Counted from the first letter of the stretch, positions 1 through 7,454 are shown. The stretch is DNA of 64,000 nt from Oscillospiraceae bacterium (GCA_902802045.1 CADCKQ010000005.1:62001-126000); one strand, 5' to 3'. Notes: generated by a model not told the origin, from the sequence alone. Numbers and translations are program-made.

Positions 1-71
1 TAAAAACAGTAGTTTATAATGCTATAGCTTTTTAGTATAAATATAAAGGCTTGGGATGAAAGGGAAAACTG

Positions 72-467
72 ATGGGAACATATGTTTTGAGTAAATCATT
101 TGAGGAATTAAGCATGAAAATACGAGATTCATTTCAAAAACTGTCATTCAAAGGGGTCAATTTATTGGATCAATATCTGAAATGGCTTGATGATGACAAG
201 TTATTTGAATACTATGATGTAATAGGAAATCCATTCGAAGAAGGCGGACCCACAGCAGAAACATATAGAATAGATAATTCTGCGGATGATACTAAATTAA
301 CGATGGAAAGCATTTACATGGCAGAATTTTTTTCAAAAGAACTTATAACCATTGAAAAAGAAGCCGTGAAAAATATATGTAAAATTAATACAGCCGATGT
401 GAAACTGGTTGAAATAAAAGAATTTTTTGAATTCATCGATATAGTAAATGCTGAAGATGGGATATAA
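72..467 (+). CDS. Hypothetical protein, N-terminal fragment of a split gene
   Basis: I do not recognise this 131-residue, acidic, AT-rich product. It starts at an ATG preceded by a purine-rich site (AAAGGGA) and ends at a TAA at 465-467. The reading frame continues open through that TAA with no shift: from 468 onward it reads in the same frame into the next gene. The simplest reading is that both pieces were one protein of about 661 residues and the TAA is a nonsense change, for instance from a CAA Gln codon. The alternative, two separately translated proteins, is weakened by the lack of an RBS in front of the downstream piece. Confidence 0.55.
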   Translation: MGTYVLSKSFEELSMKIRDSFQKLSFKGVNLLDQYLKWLDDDKLFEYYDVIGNPFEEGGPTAETYRIDNSADDTKLTMESIYMAEFFSKELITIEKEAVKNICKINTADVKLVEIKEFFEFIDIVNAEDGI

Positions 468-560
468 GAGATTATAAATCTATTAAGGCAGCTCGCAAGC
501 AATAGAGTCACTTATCATTACGTTACAGAAGATTTTGAACCTTTTAAAATACTCCAAGTT

Positions 561-2057
561 GTGGATGAAATATTGAAAAAGTATTCTGTAAGAGCAATAT
601 TTTTATTATATTCGGCTTGGAATTACTCCAACGATTTTTACTGGTTGCAGAGCACATTATCAGCTATAGCATACTATATTGAGTCTTATTTTTATTATAT
701 AGATGACATAGTTGAGGATGTGTATTTTTGTTCGGCGAGAGATAAATATTATAATGTTGAGTCGTCGGAAATAATGGACGTTGTAATTAAGAACGTAAAG
801 CTTTTTGTTGATGATGATAAGGCTTTTTTTAATGATCTTAAGAGCAAGGAAATACCTAGAGCTGAACAAACACTGGATGGCCAAATAATTATTAATAAGA
901 TTTCCCCTAGTGACTTTCTTCATTTTTTTGTATTTCACAAGAGGCTTAGCGATTTAGAAGTAATATTATCTGCTTCTGCTTGGCTTCGTTATGGTGTGGC
1001 TATTAAATCTGTAGATGTCGTAGCTATTTTTTCTCAGATTGTCAAGAAACTATGCAATCAACAAGAAGATGAATTACATATTAATGGCTTTGAAAAGTCA
1101 ATATTGCTTAAATACAATGACGATGTTCAAGTAATGCTATCACAATATATTGGCATGGTATTTGAACATAGGAATTATTATGAAAGAGAAAGACAAAGCT
1201 TTGATCCCGCCAAATTGGAGGCGGAAGAAAAAATGGCCTTGTTTTTATCTCATAGAGAGGATTTTCACCTTCAGATAATGCAGGATATCATTGAAGAAAA
1301 CATAGATGATCTTCTTCAAAGCAAAAGAAAATATTGGGATGGTTTATGCTTTTATTGGACAGAAGAAAGGGAGCGTAAGTTCAATTCTCAATTTAATTCT
1401 TTAATTAATAAAATAAAAAGCAAACTTAGGTCAACTGAGTCATTCCAAGATATATATGAAACAGTGAATAATGAACTGTCCACAGTATTTCCAGATATCG
1501 CTTCTTATAAGGAAATTCTTTATACTTTATCATCGGCAGAGTACTTATATAATCAATATATCAAAGATCAAAACCAGAGACCAGAATTCGATTATAGTTG
1601 TATTTCTATTTTATATTATATGGCTTTGGAGGATATATTGAATAAACTAATATATATTCCTTATAGAGATACTATTCTGATTCCAAATATATCCATAGCT
1701 AAAACTGAAGGAACTGGGTACCTATTTAAACCATCGTATTATCTTAATCCTGGTATGTCTTCATTTAAAGAATTATGTGAGATTGGAAACTTGGGTTACC
1801 TTTTTTACCTTATTAACAAAACACCAAAATTCAAAAAGTATATAGGCAACAAATTCGGAGTAACAAATTTTGAAAATCTAAAAAGCTATGGTTATGATCT
1901 TGTTAATAGAGCATCAGTTAATCGAAATCATGCTGCACATGGAGGTGTAGTAATATCTTATACAGAAGCATATAGCGATAAAAAATACGTGTTTGATAAT
2001 AGAAATATTTCTAATTATCGTGGGCTGATTTTTAAGTTATTCAAATTATTAAAATAA
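561..2057 (+). CDS. Hypothetical protein with C-terminal HEPN-like motif (downstream part of split gene)
   Basis: This is a 498-residue product if read from the GTG at 561; the open frame really begins at 468, just after the in-frame TAA of the preceding piece, and I see no Shine-Dalgarno site before the GTG. The protein is AT-rich in coding and rich in Tyr, Lys and Asn. Near the end it holds R455-N-H-A-A-H460-G, an Rx4H pattern typical of HEPN domains, which in many toxin and antiphage proteins form the RNase active site. No other domain is recognised. Function as an RNase or defence protein is inference from this motif only. The unit may be a pseudogene, a phase-off allele, or be restarted at the GTG. 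Confidence 0.6.
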   Translation: MDEILKKYSVRAIFLLYSAWNYSNDFYWLQSTLSAIAYYIESYFYYIDDIVEDVYFCSARDKYYNVESSEIMDVVIKNVKLFVDDDKAFFNDLKSKEIPRAEQTLDGQIIINKISPSDFLHFFVFHKRLSDLEVILSASAWLRYGVAIKSVDVVAIFSQIVKKLCNQQEDELHINGFEKSILLKYNDDVQVMLSQYIGMVFEHRNYYERERQSFDPAKLEAEEKMALFLSHREDFHLQIMQDIIEENIDDLLQSKRKYWDGLCFYWTEERERKFNSQFNSLINKIKSKLRSTESFQDIYETVNNELSTVFPDIASYKEILYTLSSAEYLYNQYIKDQNQRPEFDYSCISILYYMALEDILNKLIYIPYRDTILIPNISIAKTEGTGYLFKPSYYLNPGMSSFKELCEIGNLGYLFYLINKTPKFKKYIGNKFGVTNFENLKSYGYDLVNRASVNRNHAAHGGVVISYTEAYSDKKYVFDNRNISNYRGLIFKLFKLLK

Positions 2058-2060
2058 AAA

Positions 2061-2080
2061 GCAGGCACCGTCGTGCCTGC
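2061..2080 (-). terminator. Rho-independent terminator for the 32-residue minus-strand ORF
   Basis: A perfect 8-bp stem (GCAGGCAC / GTGCCTGC) with a 4-nt loop. Read on the minus strand it is followed by TTTTTATTTT, so it terminates leftward transcription coming from the small ORF at 2099-2197. It lies 18 bp past that ORF's stop. Confidence 0.8.
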
Positions 2081-2098
2081 AAACTCCTCATCGCTAAC

Positions 2099-2197
2099 TT
2101 ATTCAGCTTCGCGAACACGGATGATCTTCATGACATTAACATAAATGTCATAGAGGTCATTGAGAATGTTACGAACAGGATCTTCTCTAGTGTCCAT
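2099..2197 (-). CDS. Small protein, 32 residues, unknown
   Basis: A short ORF that would be missed by length filters. On the minus strand it starts with ATG 9 nt after a strong Shine-Dalgarno site (AAAGGAG), encodes 32 residues beginning M-D-T-R-E-D-P and ending R-E-A-E, and stops with TAA 18 bp before a good intrinsic terminator. The middle (N10 to I26) is amphipathic, with I, L, Y, V and M spaced as in a helix, and there is no obvious membrane segment or signal peptide. RBS, ORF and terminator together make a complete expression unit. The function is unknown; a regulatory peptide or small antitoxin-like protein is possible but not shown. Confidence 0.6.
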   Translation of the reverse strand: MDTREDPVRNILNDLYDIYVNVMKIIRVREAE

Positions 2198-2470
2198 AAT
2201 GAAATACTCCTTTCGAAATATTTCTTATGTCCCCGGGGAACACAAGATGGATTACCCTATTCGCAGTAATAATATAACACAAATTGAATCCATTGTCATC
2301 TATAATATAAATCCCCCTTTAGAGACAACTCTCTATAGGGGGATCAGTTAATAATAGAAAAACAGCATAAATAACAAACTATAATATGAGAAATCTGACT
2401 AACCGCATTATAAACAAACTATCATTTAAGAAACCCATTATTTCGGGTGTAAAATGAAAGGAGAAAATGT
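2198..2470. other. Intergenic stretch with divergent starts, palindrome and orphan hairpin
   Basis: No gene is supported here. It separates the leftward 32-residue ORF from the rightward gene at 2471. It contains a near-palindrome GTCCCCGGGGAAC at 2230-2242, an orphan 15-bp hairpin at 2311-2344, and an imperfect direct repeat (ATAACAAACTAT at 2371 and ATAAACAAACTAT at 2409). A TATAAT at 2380-2385 could be a -10 box for the rightward gene, but no convincing -35 is in place. Confidence 0.5.
2311..2344. repeat. Long hairpin, 15-bp arms with one mismatch
   Basis: Arms ATCCCCCTTTAGAGA and TCTCTATAGGGGGAT around a 4-nt loop. It is not followed by a clean T-tract on either strand and is not downstream of a gene on either strand, so it is not an obvious terminator. 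It could be an operator, a structured leader of a leftward transcript, or a small mobile repeat. Confidence 0.6.
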
Positions 2471-2797
2471 ATGAGAAAAACAAATGAAGAGAAGAGACTG
2501 CTTGCAAGACTTGCAGAAGGAAAGCTTGACGGACCTGTTGGAAAGGAGAGAGTAATACAGGGTTATAGGAATCTTTGGTACGGCTTGTACATCAAGGACG
2601 GAGAACCGGTCTCTTACCGCGAGGGAGAGTCTACAAGGTTCTTCAACGGACGGGAAAATGAAACGATCCCCGGGAAGCGGACAGAGGAGCATTTCAAAAC
2701 GGATGATGAGAAGCTCGGTTTTCTGAAGAAATTCGGATGGCTCATCGACGACGATGATGCCAGGGTATACAGCGCCAAATTCAAGCCTGTCAAATAA
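2471..2797 (+). CDS. Hypothetical protein, 108 residues
   Basis: Not recognised. The ATG follows AAAGGAG with 7-nt spacing, a strong start. The product is charged and soluble, with many Lys, Arg, Glu and Asp, aromatic pairs in the middle (NLWYGLY near residue 35) and an acidic run D-D-D-D before the end. No membrane segment or signal peptide is seen. A 10-bp hairpin follows 12 bp after the stop and precedes the next small ORF. Function is unknown. Confidence 0.7.
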   Translation: MRKTNEEKRLLARLAEGKLDGPVGKERVIQGYRNLWYGLYIKDGEPVSYREGESTRFFNGRENETIPGKRTEEHFKTDDEKLGFLKKFGWLIDDDDARVYSAKFKPVK

Positions 2798-2809
2798 GCG
2801 CTGACAAGA

Positions 2810-2840
2810 TCCCTGATGATGCTTTATGTGTCATCAGGGA
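2810..2840 (+). other. 10-bp hairpin between two small genes
   Basis: Perfect arms TCCCTGATGA and TCATCAGGGA with an 11-nt loop. No T-tract follows, so termination is doubtful; its right end is 8 bp from the RBS of the Cys-rich ORF at 2862, so an RNA-level role on that ORF is possible. Confidence 0.5.
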
Positions 2841-2861
2841 ATTATATAGGAGCACAGTAAA

Positions 2862-3041
2862 ATGTTCGAGATATCAAAAAATAATACATACGATTCCTTC
2901 AATGATCTTCCTGACAGAAGCTGGTGCGAGCTTACATTGGAAGAACAGGAGTCGAGACTTGACATTTGTGAAGACTGCCCGGGGGAAGAACCGTTCTGTC
3001 GGAAAGAATGTGAGATATTTATAGAGGCAGCTTACGACTGA
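2862..3041 (+). CDS. Small Cys-rich protein, 59 residues, possible metal site
   Basis: A short ORF with ATG 9 nt after AGGAG and a good terminator 25 bp past its stop. Its 59 residues are acidic and include C22, a C36-x2-C39 pair and a C46-x3-C50 pair. Two closely spaced Cys pairs suggest zinc or Fe-S binding, but the family is not recognised. It lies between the 108-residue unknown and the MerR operon, and has its own terminator, so it is probably the last gene of the short unit that starts at 2471. Confidence 0.6.
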   Translation: MFEISKNNTYDSFNDLPDRSWCELTLEEQESRLDICEDCPGEEPFCRKECEIFIEAAYD

Positions 3042-3065
3042 AGAACAGATCCGCAAAAAAAACAG

Positions 3066-3103
3066 CCTCTTGTATGAAGCAAAAATCATACAGGAGGTTT
3101 TTT
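3066..3103 (+). terminator. Rho-independent terminator
   Basis: A 12-bp stem with one G-U pair (CCTCTTGTATGA with TCATACAGGAGG), 8-nt A-rich loop, followed by TTTTTT. It ends transcription of the Cys-rich ORF before the MerR promoter. Confidence 0.85.
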
Positions 3104-3133
3104 GTGCAGTGAAAACAATTTTGTTCAAATCAA

Positions 3134-3164
3134 TTGACATTGAGCGCTCGATGGTTGGTATGCT
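3134..3164 (+). promoter_or_regulatory. MerR-type promoter with 19-bp spacer and operator
   Basis: TTGACA, a 19-bp spacer, then TATGCT. A spacer of 19 bp is the known signature of promoters that MerR regulators activate by DNA distortion. The spacer holds a near-perfect 16-bp inverted repeat centred on GAGCGCTC (3138-3153, outer CAT/ATG, one mismatch). The MerR gene starts 25 bp downstream, so autoregulation is expected. Confidence 0.8.
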
Positions 3165-3188
3165 CACGAAAAGGGAGGTGAGGCCGGT

Positions 3189-3551
3189 ATGACGATAGGA
3201 GAACTGAGCAGGCGTACCGGCGTCAGCCAGATGACCATCGACTACTACTCACGCCCGAGGAGCAGAAAAGGAGCGGAGCTTCTTCGCTGCGGGACGGATC
3301 CTAAGTCGAGATACCGGGAATACGACGATGAGTCAGAGGACAGGCTCGGGAAGATCCGCGATTACCGGAAAATGGGCTTCAGCATCGAGGAGGTGCGCGT
3401 GCTGCTCGAGAGCCCGAAGGAACACATCCGGGAGATGGTCGAGCGGCAGATCGAAAGACTCAAGGACGAGAAGATCAGATCGCAAAAACGCTATGAGGAC
3501 ATGGCGTCCTTCGCGGCAAATTATCTGAAGGAAAACCTGAAGGAGGAATAA
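3189..3551 (+). CDS. MerR family transcriptional regulator
   Basis: A 120-residue DNA-binding regulator. Residues 3-20 (IGELSRRTGVSQMTIDYY) are the MerR-type helix-turn-helix. The RYREYDDE segment around residues 41-48 is the wing, and a charged helix near 75-115 is the likely dimerisation coiled coil. There is no large effector domain and only one Cys (C34), so the usual metal-binding Cys set is absent and the signal is unknown. It begins after GGGAGGTGAGG and is followed 5 bp later by a lipoprotein gene, with which it must be cotranscribed from the 19-bp-spacer promoter. The target is likely its own operon. Confidence 0.9.
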   Translation: MTIGELSRRTGVSQMTIDYYSRPRSRKGAELLRCGTDPKSRYREYDDESEDRLGKIRDYRKMGFSIEEVRVLLESPKEHIREMVERQIERLKDEKIRSQKRYEDMASFAANYLKENLKEE

Positions 3552-3556
3552 AACAA

Positions 3557-4765
3557 ATGAAAAAGATCATCGCACTGGTACTTGCAGCAGTAATGGTATT
3601 CGCGCTCTGCGCCTGCGGAGCTCCCGGAGCTCCTTCCGGAACATCCGGGACCGGCAGTACAGAACCTGCCGAGAAAAGCCCCATAAAGATCGAGGACATC
3701 GACTGGAACACACAGCTCGGGATCATAGACGGGGAGAGACAGTTCGTACTCTCGTATACCAACAACAGCAAATACACGATCGCGTATTTCTGCATGACGT
3801 TTACCGTAAAAGATGAACTCTCCGAGGCCAATCAGAAGGCACTGGATGAACTCAAGACTGAATATGAGCTTGAAGACTCCGATATACCGGGTCTCGAGCT
3901 GGAAGCGGAGAGCGAAAAGCTGACGGATCCGGGCGAGAGCGAAGAGAATATGGAAGTTTTGCTCGGTTGGGAGTATGTTTACAGCCAGGACCTGTTCGAC
4001 TGCTTCACGCCGGATATCCTTGAACTGGAATATATAGGCAGGGACAACAAAATCCATACGGAGTACTACGATTTCCTCTCCGGGAACTACAGCGAAGAGA
4101 CAGAGACAAGGGAAGCCAATGAATTCCCGTATGACAATCCGATGTCGGAAAAACTGCCTGAGCTCAACGCCAGAGTTATCTCTCTCAGCGCACAGTATGA
4201 AGGCTATATCAGTTTAAGAGCATACGGAGCGTCGAAAGAGGACTTCAATTCATATGTAAATGCCTGCAAAGAAAAAGGCTTCACAGTCGATCCGTATACC
4301 TCTACAGACTCCGAGATATACCGTGCCTATTCGGAGGACGGTTATTATCTGAATCTAAATTACTACGGCTATGCGGATGAAATATCTGTGAGTCTTGATG
4401 CGCCGGATGAAAGTGATACGGCGGATAAAGCTGTTGAAGCAACACCCGAACCGAGCCCCGAGCCGACGGAGGAGCCCGCGGAAACTGAGGCAGCTGCAGT
4501 CGATGGGGTAAGAGAGGAAGTCAAAGAAGCGGTGGACAGCTACGAGGAGCTCATGAACGAATACTGCGATTTCATGCAGAAATATTCGGAAAATCCGGGC
4601 GACATGAGCGTTCTGATGGAATACGCGACGTATATGGCGAAATACGAGGAGGCAATGGACAAAATCGACGCGCTGGACGATATGGATATGAACGACGCGG
4701 AGCTTTCGTATTATCTGGCGGCGACAGCCAGGATCGAACAGCGTCTGCTCACTGTAATGGGATGA
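3557..4765 (+). CDS. Putative lipoprotein with C-terminal helical domain
   Basis: A 402-residue exported lipoprotein. Residues 1-20 are a type II signal peptide with lipobox L17-C-A-C20, so C20 would carry the lipid. A low-complexity G/A/P/S linker follows. The middle looks like two beta-rich modules separated near residue 200, then comes a Pro/Glu-rich linker around 295-315 (repeated E-P-S-P-E/ P-T-E-E-P) and a helical C-terminus starting near 320 (SYEELMNEYCDFMQKY). That tail resembles the DUF6591-type domain of clostridial lipoproteins; the family name is from memory. It shares the operon of the MerR gene, so MerR may sense an envelope condition. Function is unknown. Confidence 0.8.
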   Translation: MKKIIALVLAAVMVFALCACGAPGAPSGTSGTGSTEPAEKSPIKIEDIDWNTQLGIIDGERQFVLSYTNNSKYTIAYFCMTFTVKDELSEANQKALDELKTEYELEDSDIPGLELEAESEKLTDPGESEENMEVLLGWEYVYSQDLFDCFTPDILELEYIGRDNKIHTEYYDFLSGNYSEETETREANEFPYDNPMSEKLPELNARVISLSAQYEGYISLRAYGASKEDFNSYVNACKEKGFTVDPYTSTDSEIYRAYSEDGYYLNLNYYGYADEISVSLDAPDESDTADKAVEATPEPSPEPTEEPAETEAAAVDGVREEVKEAVDSYEELMNEYCDFMQKYSENPGDMSVLMEYATYMAKYEEAMDKIDALDDMDMNDAELSYYLAATARIEQRLLTVMG

Positions 4766-4803
4766 GATGAGAAGATAAAGCACAGGTATAGTGAAAAAGG
4801 AAA

Positions 4804-4830
4804 GGGGCCGGAACCGGCCCCTGTTTTTTT
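4804..4830 (+). terminator. Rho-independent terminator of the MerR-lipoprotein operon
   Basis: GGGGCCGG-AA-CCGGCCCC stem followed by TGTTTTTTT. It sits between the lipoprotein and the convergent SDR gene, and may act mainly rightward because the T-tract is on the plus strand. Confidence 0.9.
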
Positions 4831-4834
4831 CTTC

Positions 4835-5593
4835 TCAGCTGTCAAAAGTACAGCCGCCGTCAGCGTCAGTTATCTCTCCGTTTATATATGACGCGAGATC
4901 GCTTAAAAGGAACACGATGGGGTAAGCGGCCTCCTCGGCAGTTGCGGGCCTGCGGAGTGAAACCATCTGTTTAAGGCGAGAAATGTTTTCCTCGCTCATA
5001 AAGCTGTTTATCATACGGCTGTCCGTCCAGGCGGGACAGACCGCGTTGCAGCGGACACCCTGAGGACCGCAGGTCTTGGCGACGACCTTGGTCAAAGCGT
5101 TTAAACCGCCCTTGCTCGTCGCGTAAGCGCTCGTCCCAAGAAGTCCTCCGCCCAGTTTTCCAGCTACAGAGGAGACGTTTACAATACTTCCGCAGTGATT
5201 TGAGAGCATGTTCGGCAAGACCGACTGGATCGCGGCAAAAACGCCAGTCAGGTTTATTGCAATGACCCTGTCCCATTCCTCCTGGGTCACCTCTGTTACC
5301 GGCGTTGTGCAGAGCACTCCGACGCAGTTTACAAGCCCGTGGATCTGCCCGTAATATCCTGTTATCTCTGCAAACACGCTCCGTATCTCCTCCGGAGACG
5401 AGAGATCCGCCGTTTTATATCTGTAGCGCCCTTCCGGGAGAACGGAGCCCAGTTCCCTGAGCGTTGCCCCGTCCAGATCCACCGCGGTCACATTCCCGCC
5501 GCATGAGACAATGATCTCGACTACTGCCCGGCCTATGCTTCCGGCACCTCCGGTAACTATGTAATTTCTGTCTTTGAATCCGAAATCAGTCAT
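4835..5593 (-). CDS. SDR family NAD(P)-dependent oxidoreductase
   Basis: A 252-residue classical short-chain dehydrogenase/reductase. The cofactor motif TGGAGSIG is at residues 14-21, and the catalytic set is present: N114, S141/S142, Y157 and K161 in YATSK. D39 and D41 at the end of beta-2 fit NAD preference, by family rule. The C-terminal half keeps the PG-like turn and the substrate loop. The substrate cannot be told; FabG-like and sugar-alcohol dehydrogenases share this layout. The start follows AGGAGGAG, and a minus-strand promoter lies upstream, back to back with that of the esterase genes. Confidence 0.9.
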   Translation of the reverse strand: MTDFGFKDRNYIVTGGAGSIGRAVVEIIVSCGGNVTAVDLDGATLRELGSVLPEGRYRYKTADLSSPEEIRSVFAEITGYYGQIHGLVNCVGVLCTTPVTEVTQEEWDRVIAINLTGVFAAIQSVLPNMLSNHCGSIVNVSSVAGKLGGGLLGTSAYATSKGGLNALTKVVAKTCGPQGVRCNAVCPAWTDSRMINSFMSEENISRLKQMVSLRRPATAEEAAYPIVFLLSDLASYINGEITDADGGCTFDS

Positions 5594-5628
5594 ATGACTC
5601 CTCCTGTAAAAAGTACGCTGATAAATAT

Positions 5629-5657
5629 ATAATACATTAAAATTGCAGGATGCTCAA
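5629..5657 (-). promoter_or_regulatory. Promoter for the SDR gene
   Basis: On the minus strand TTGAGC, 17 bp, TATTAT. It is divergent from the esterase promoter, the two -35 boxes being only 2 bp apart, so a regulator bound between them could control both. Confidence 0.7.
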
Positions 5658-5659
5658 TA

Positions 5660-5689
5660 TTGAAAAAACGGGCCGGAGTATGGTACAAT
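5660..5689 (+). promoter_or_regulatory. Promoter for the two esterase-like genes
   Basis: TTGAAA, 18 bp, TACAAT, 37 bp before the start codon of the first esterase gene. It is back to back with the leftward SDR promoter. Confidence 0.7.
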
Positions 5690-5726
5690 CTCGCGGATCA
5701 GATGTGAAAAGAGGTAATGGAAACAG

Positions 5727-6503
5727 ATGCTTGAAGAGTGGAATGTGACTGTCCCCGCGCTGACGGGAGACGAGGAGCGCCGCGCCTGGGTCTATGTGCC
5801 CGACTCCGCGTGGGCGGATCGGGAGCGGAGGTACCCGGTGCTCTATATGTTCGACGGACAGAATCTCTTCAGGGACGAAGACGCCACCTACGGCAAGAGC
5901 TGGGGCCTTCTGGACTATCTCACGGAGCACAATGTGCCGCTGATCGTGGCCGCCGTAGAGTGCAATAAACATGCCGAGGACGAGCCCTGCGGGGGCCGGC
6001 TCTCCGAATACTCGCCGTTCGACATCTCCTTCGGAGACTGGGGGGATATCAAAGGCAGGGGAGAGCTCACCATGGATTTCCTGATAAACGACTTCAAGCC
6101 CCGGATAGATGAGCAGTGGCCGACAAAGCCTGACCGGAAGCACAGCTTTATTGCGGGCAGCTCCATGGGCGGTCTGATGACTATCTACGCTCTGATGGAA
6201 TACAATGATACCTTCTCCCGCGGCGCGGCACTCTCTCCCTCGCTGGTTGTTAACCCGGAGGGCGTTAAGGCAATGATAAAAAACGCGAAGATCGCTCAGA
6301 CCATGCTCTACATGGATATGGGGCAGCGGGAGCTGAAGAGAAGGACGGCGAAAAGAGTTTACGCCGAAGTCACCGCGCAGCTTATCGGAAAGGGCGTGCT
6401 CTTAGAGAGCAGGATCGTTCCCAAGGGCTTTCACTCGGAGGCCTCCTGGGAGCGGCAGATCCCCTTTTTCATGAATACTTTATTTTATAATATGGAGGAA
6501 TGA
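5727..6503 (+). CDS. Esterase family alpha/beta hydrolase
   Basis: A 258-residue hydrolase of the esterase-D/Fes-like group. The nucleophile elbow is G144-S-S146-M-G, with S146 the likely nucleophile, and H236 in GFHSEASW fits the catalytic His. The YMFDGQNLF segment near residue 40 is typical of this group, which includes carbohydrate and feruloyl esterases and siderophore esterases. No signal peptide is seen, so it is probably cytoplasmic. It starts after AGAGGTAATGG and is followed 3 bp later by a second, more divergent esterase-like gene. The substrate is unknown. Confidence 0.85.
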   Translation: MLEEWNVTVPALTGDEERRAWVYVPDSAWADRERRYPVLYMFDGQNLFRDEDATYGKSWGLLDYLTEHNVPLIVAAVECNKHAEDEPCGGRLSEYSPFDISFGDWGDIKGRGELTMDFLINDFKPRIDEQWPTKPDRKHSFIAGSSMGGLMTIYALMEYNDTFSRGAALSPSLVVNPEGVKAMIKNAKIAQTMLYMDMGQRELKRRTAKRVYAEVTAQLIGKGVLLESRIVPKGFHSEASWERQIPFFMNTLFYNMEE

Positions 6504-6506
6504 CCC

Positions 6507-7265
6507 GTGGAGACCGCCTATTTTGAGATGTACAGCAATAATCTGGACCGCACGATGCCAATCAAGGTATACGGGCACGCGGGAAAGCCCGTGCTTTTCA
6601 TTCCGTGCCAGAACGGCCGTTTCTTCGATTTCGAGAATTTCAGAATGGCGGACACTTTCGCCCCCTGGATCGACGGGGGAAAGTGCATGGTCTTCGCCAT
6701 CGATACCATAGACGCCGAGACCTGGAGCAGGGAGGACGGAAACCCCTACGACCGGATACGCCTCCACGAGCGCTGGATCGACTATATCACCAGGGACGCG
6801 GTGCCCTTTGTCCGTGATTACGCGAACATGAAAAACTGCTGGGACGGTTTCCCGGGGGTCATGACTTTCGGATGCTCCACGGGCGCTTTCCACGCCATGA
6901 ATCTCTATCTCCGCTTCCCGGATCTCTTCGACCGCTGCATGGCGCTCAGCGGCGTGTACAACTCCAGCTTCTTCCTGGGGGACTACATGGACGACGTGGT
7001 CTACAGGAATTCCCCCAACGATTACATGGCCGGATTTCCGGCGGACCACCCCTTCATCGCAGAGTATAACCGCCACAAGGCTGTGGCCTGCACCGGCCGG
7101 GGCGCCTGGGAGGAACCCTGGAGCACCGAGTGCCTGGACAGGCGCTTTCACGAGCTTGGCATCAATGTCTGGGTGGATTACTGGGGATCGGACGTGAACC
7201 ACGACTGGCCCTGGTGGTATAAGATGGCAGCGTATTTTCTGCCCTATCTGCTGGACGGGCAATAA
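6507..7265 (+). CDS. Esterase-like protein, second of a pair
   Basis: A 252-residue protein with GTG start 3 bp after the preceding stop, preceded by GGAGG. It has the elbow G122-C-S124-T-G and a late DVNHDWPWW segment that may supply the acid and His. The fold matches the same esterase family as its neighbour, but overall identity looks low, so it is not a recent tandem copy. The pair may act on one conjugate, such as a siderophore or an acylated sugar. No signal peptide is visible. Confidence 0.8.
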   Translation: METAYFEMYSNNLDRTMPIKVYGHAGKPVLFIPCQNGRFFDFENFRMADTFAPWIDGGKCMVFAIDTIDAETWSREDGNPYDRIRLHERWIDYITRDAVPFVRDYANMKNCWDGFPGVMTFGCSTGAFHAMNLYLRFPDLFDRCMALSGVYNSSFFLGDYMDDVVYRNSPNDYMAGFPADHPFIAEYNRHKAVACTGRGAWEEPWSTECLDRRFHELGINVWVDYWGSDVNHDWPWWYKMAAYFLPYLLDGQ

Positions 7266-7277
7266 ACGGAGGGAGAG

Positions 7278-7400
7278 ATGGACAGCCCCGGGGCCGCCAG
7301 AAAAGATTTCGAGAAAGGCTACGACAGCGTTGCTCTGGGCATGGACGCGTCTGTACTCGTCGACGCATACAAGAGCCTTTACAGGAAGGTCATGGACTGA
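7278..7400 (+). CDS. Small ORF, 40 residues, doubtful
   Basis: ATG 4-6 nt after GGAGGGAG and 12 bp past the second esterase. It encodes 40 residues with an Ala/Lys/Asp/Tyr composition and a C-terminal helix-like stretch (VDAYKSLYRKVMD). It could be a true small gene of the esterase operon or the leftover of a longer gene. There is no terminator directly after it. No family is recognised. Confidence 0.3.
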   Translation: MDSPGAARKDFEKGYDSVALGMDASVLVDAYKSLYRKVMD

Positions 7401-7454
7401 ATCCCGGGATAAATAATTATTTTGCTCAAACCCTGAAAAAACTAAAAATAATTG

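Noticed and set aside
465..467. Recoding of the TAA (readthrough) in the split HEPN gene
   Set aside because: TAA is the least leaky stop and no recoding signal or structure is seen after it; a nonsense mutation is simpler.
2160..2351. A 63-codon plus-strand frame
   Set aside because: It overlaps the minus-strand 32-residue unit and the orphan hairpin, and has no RBS.
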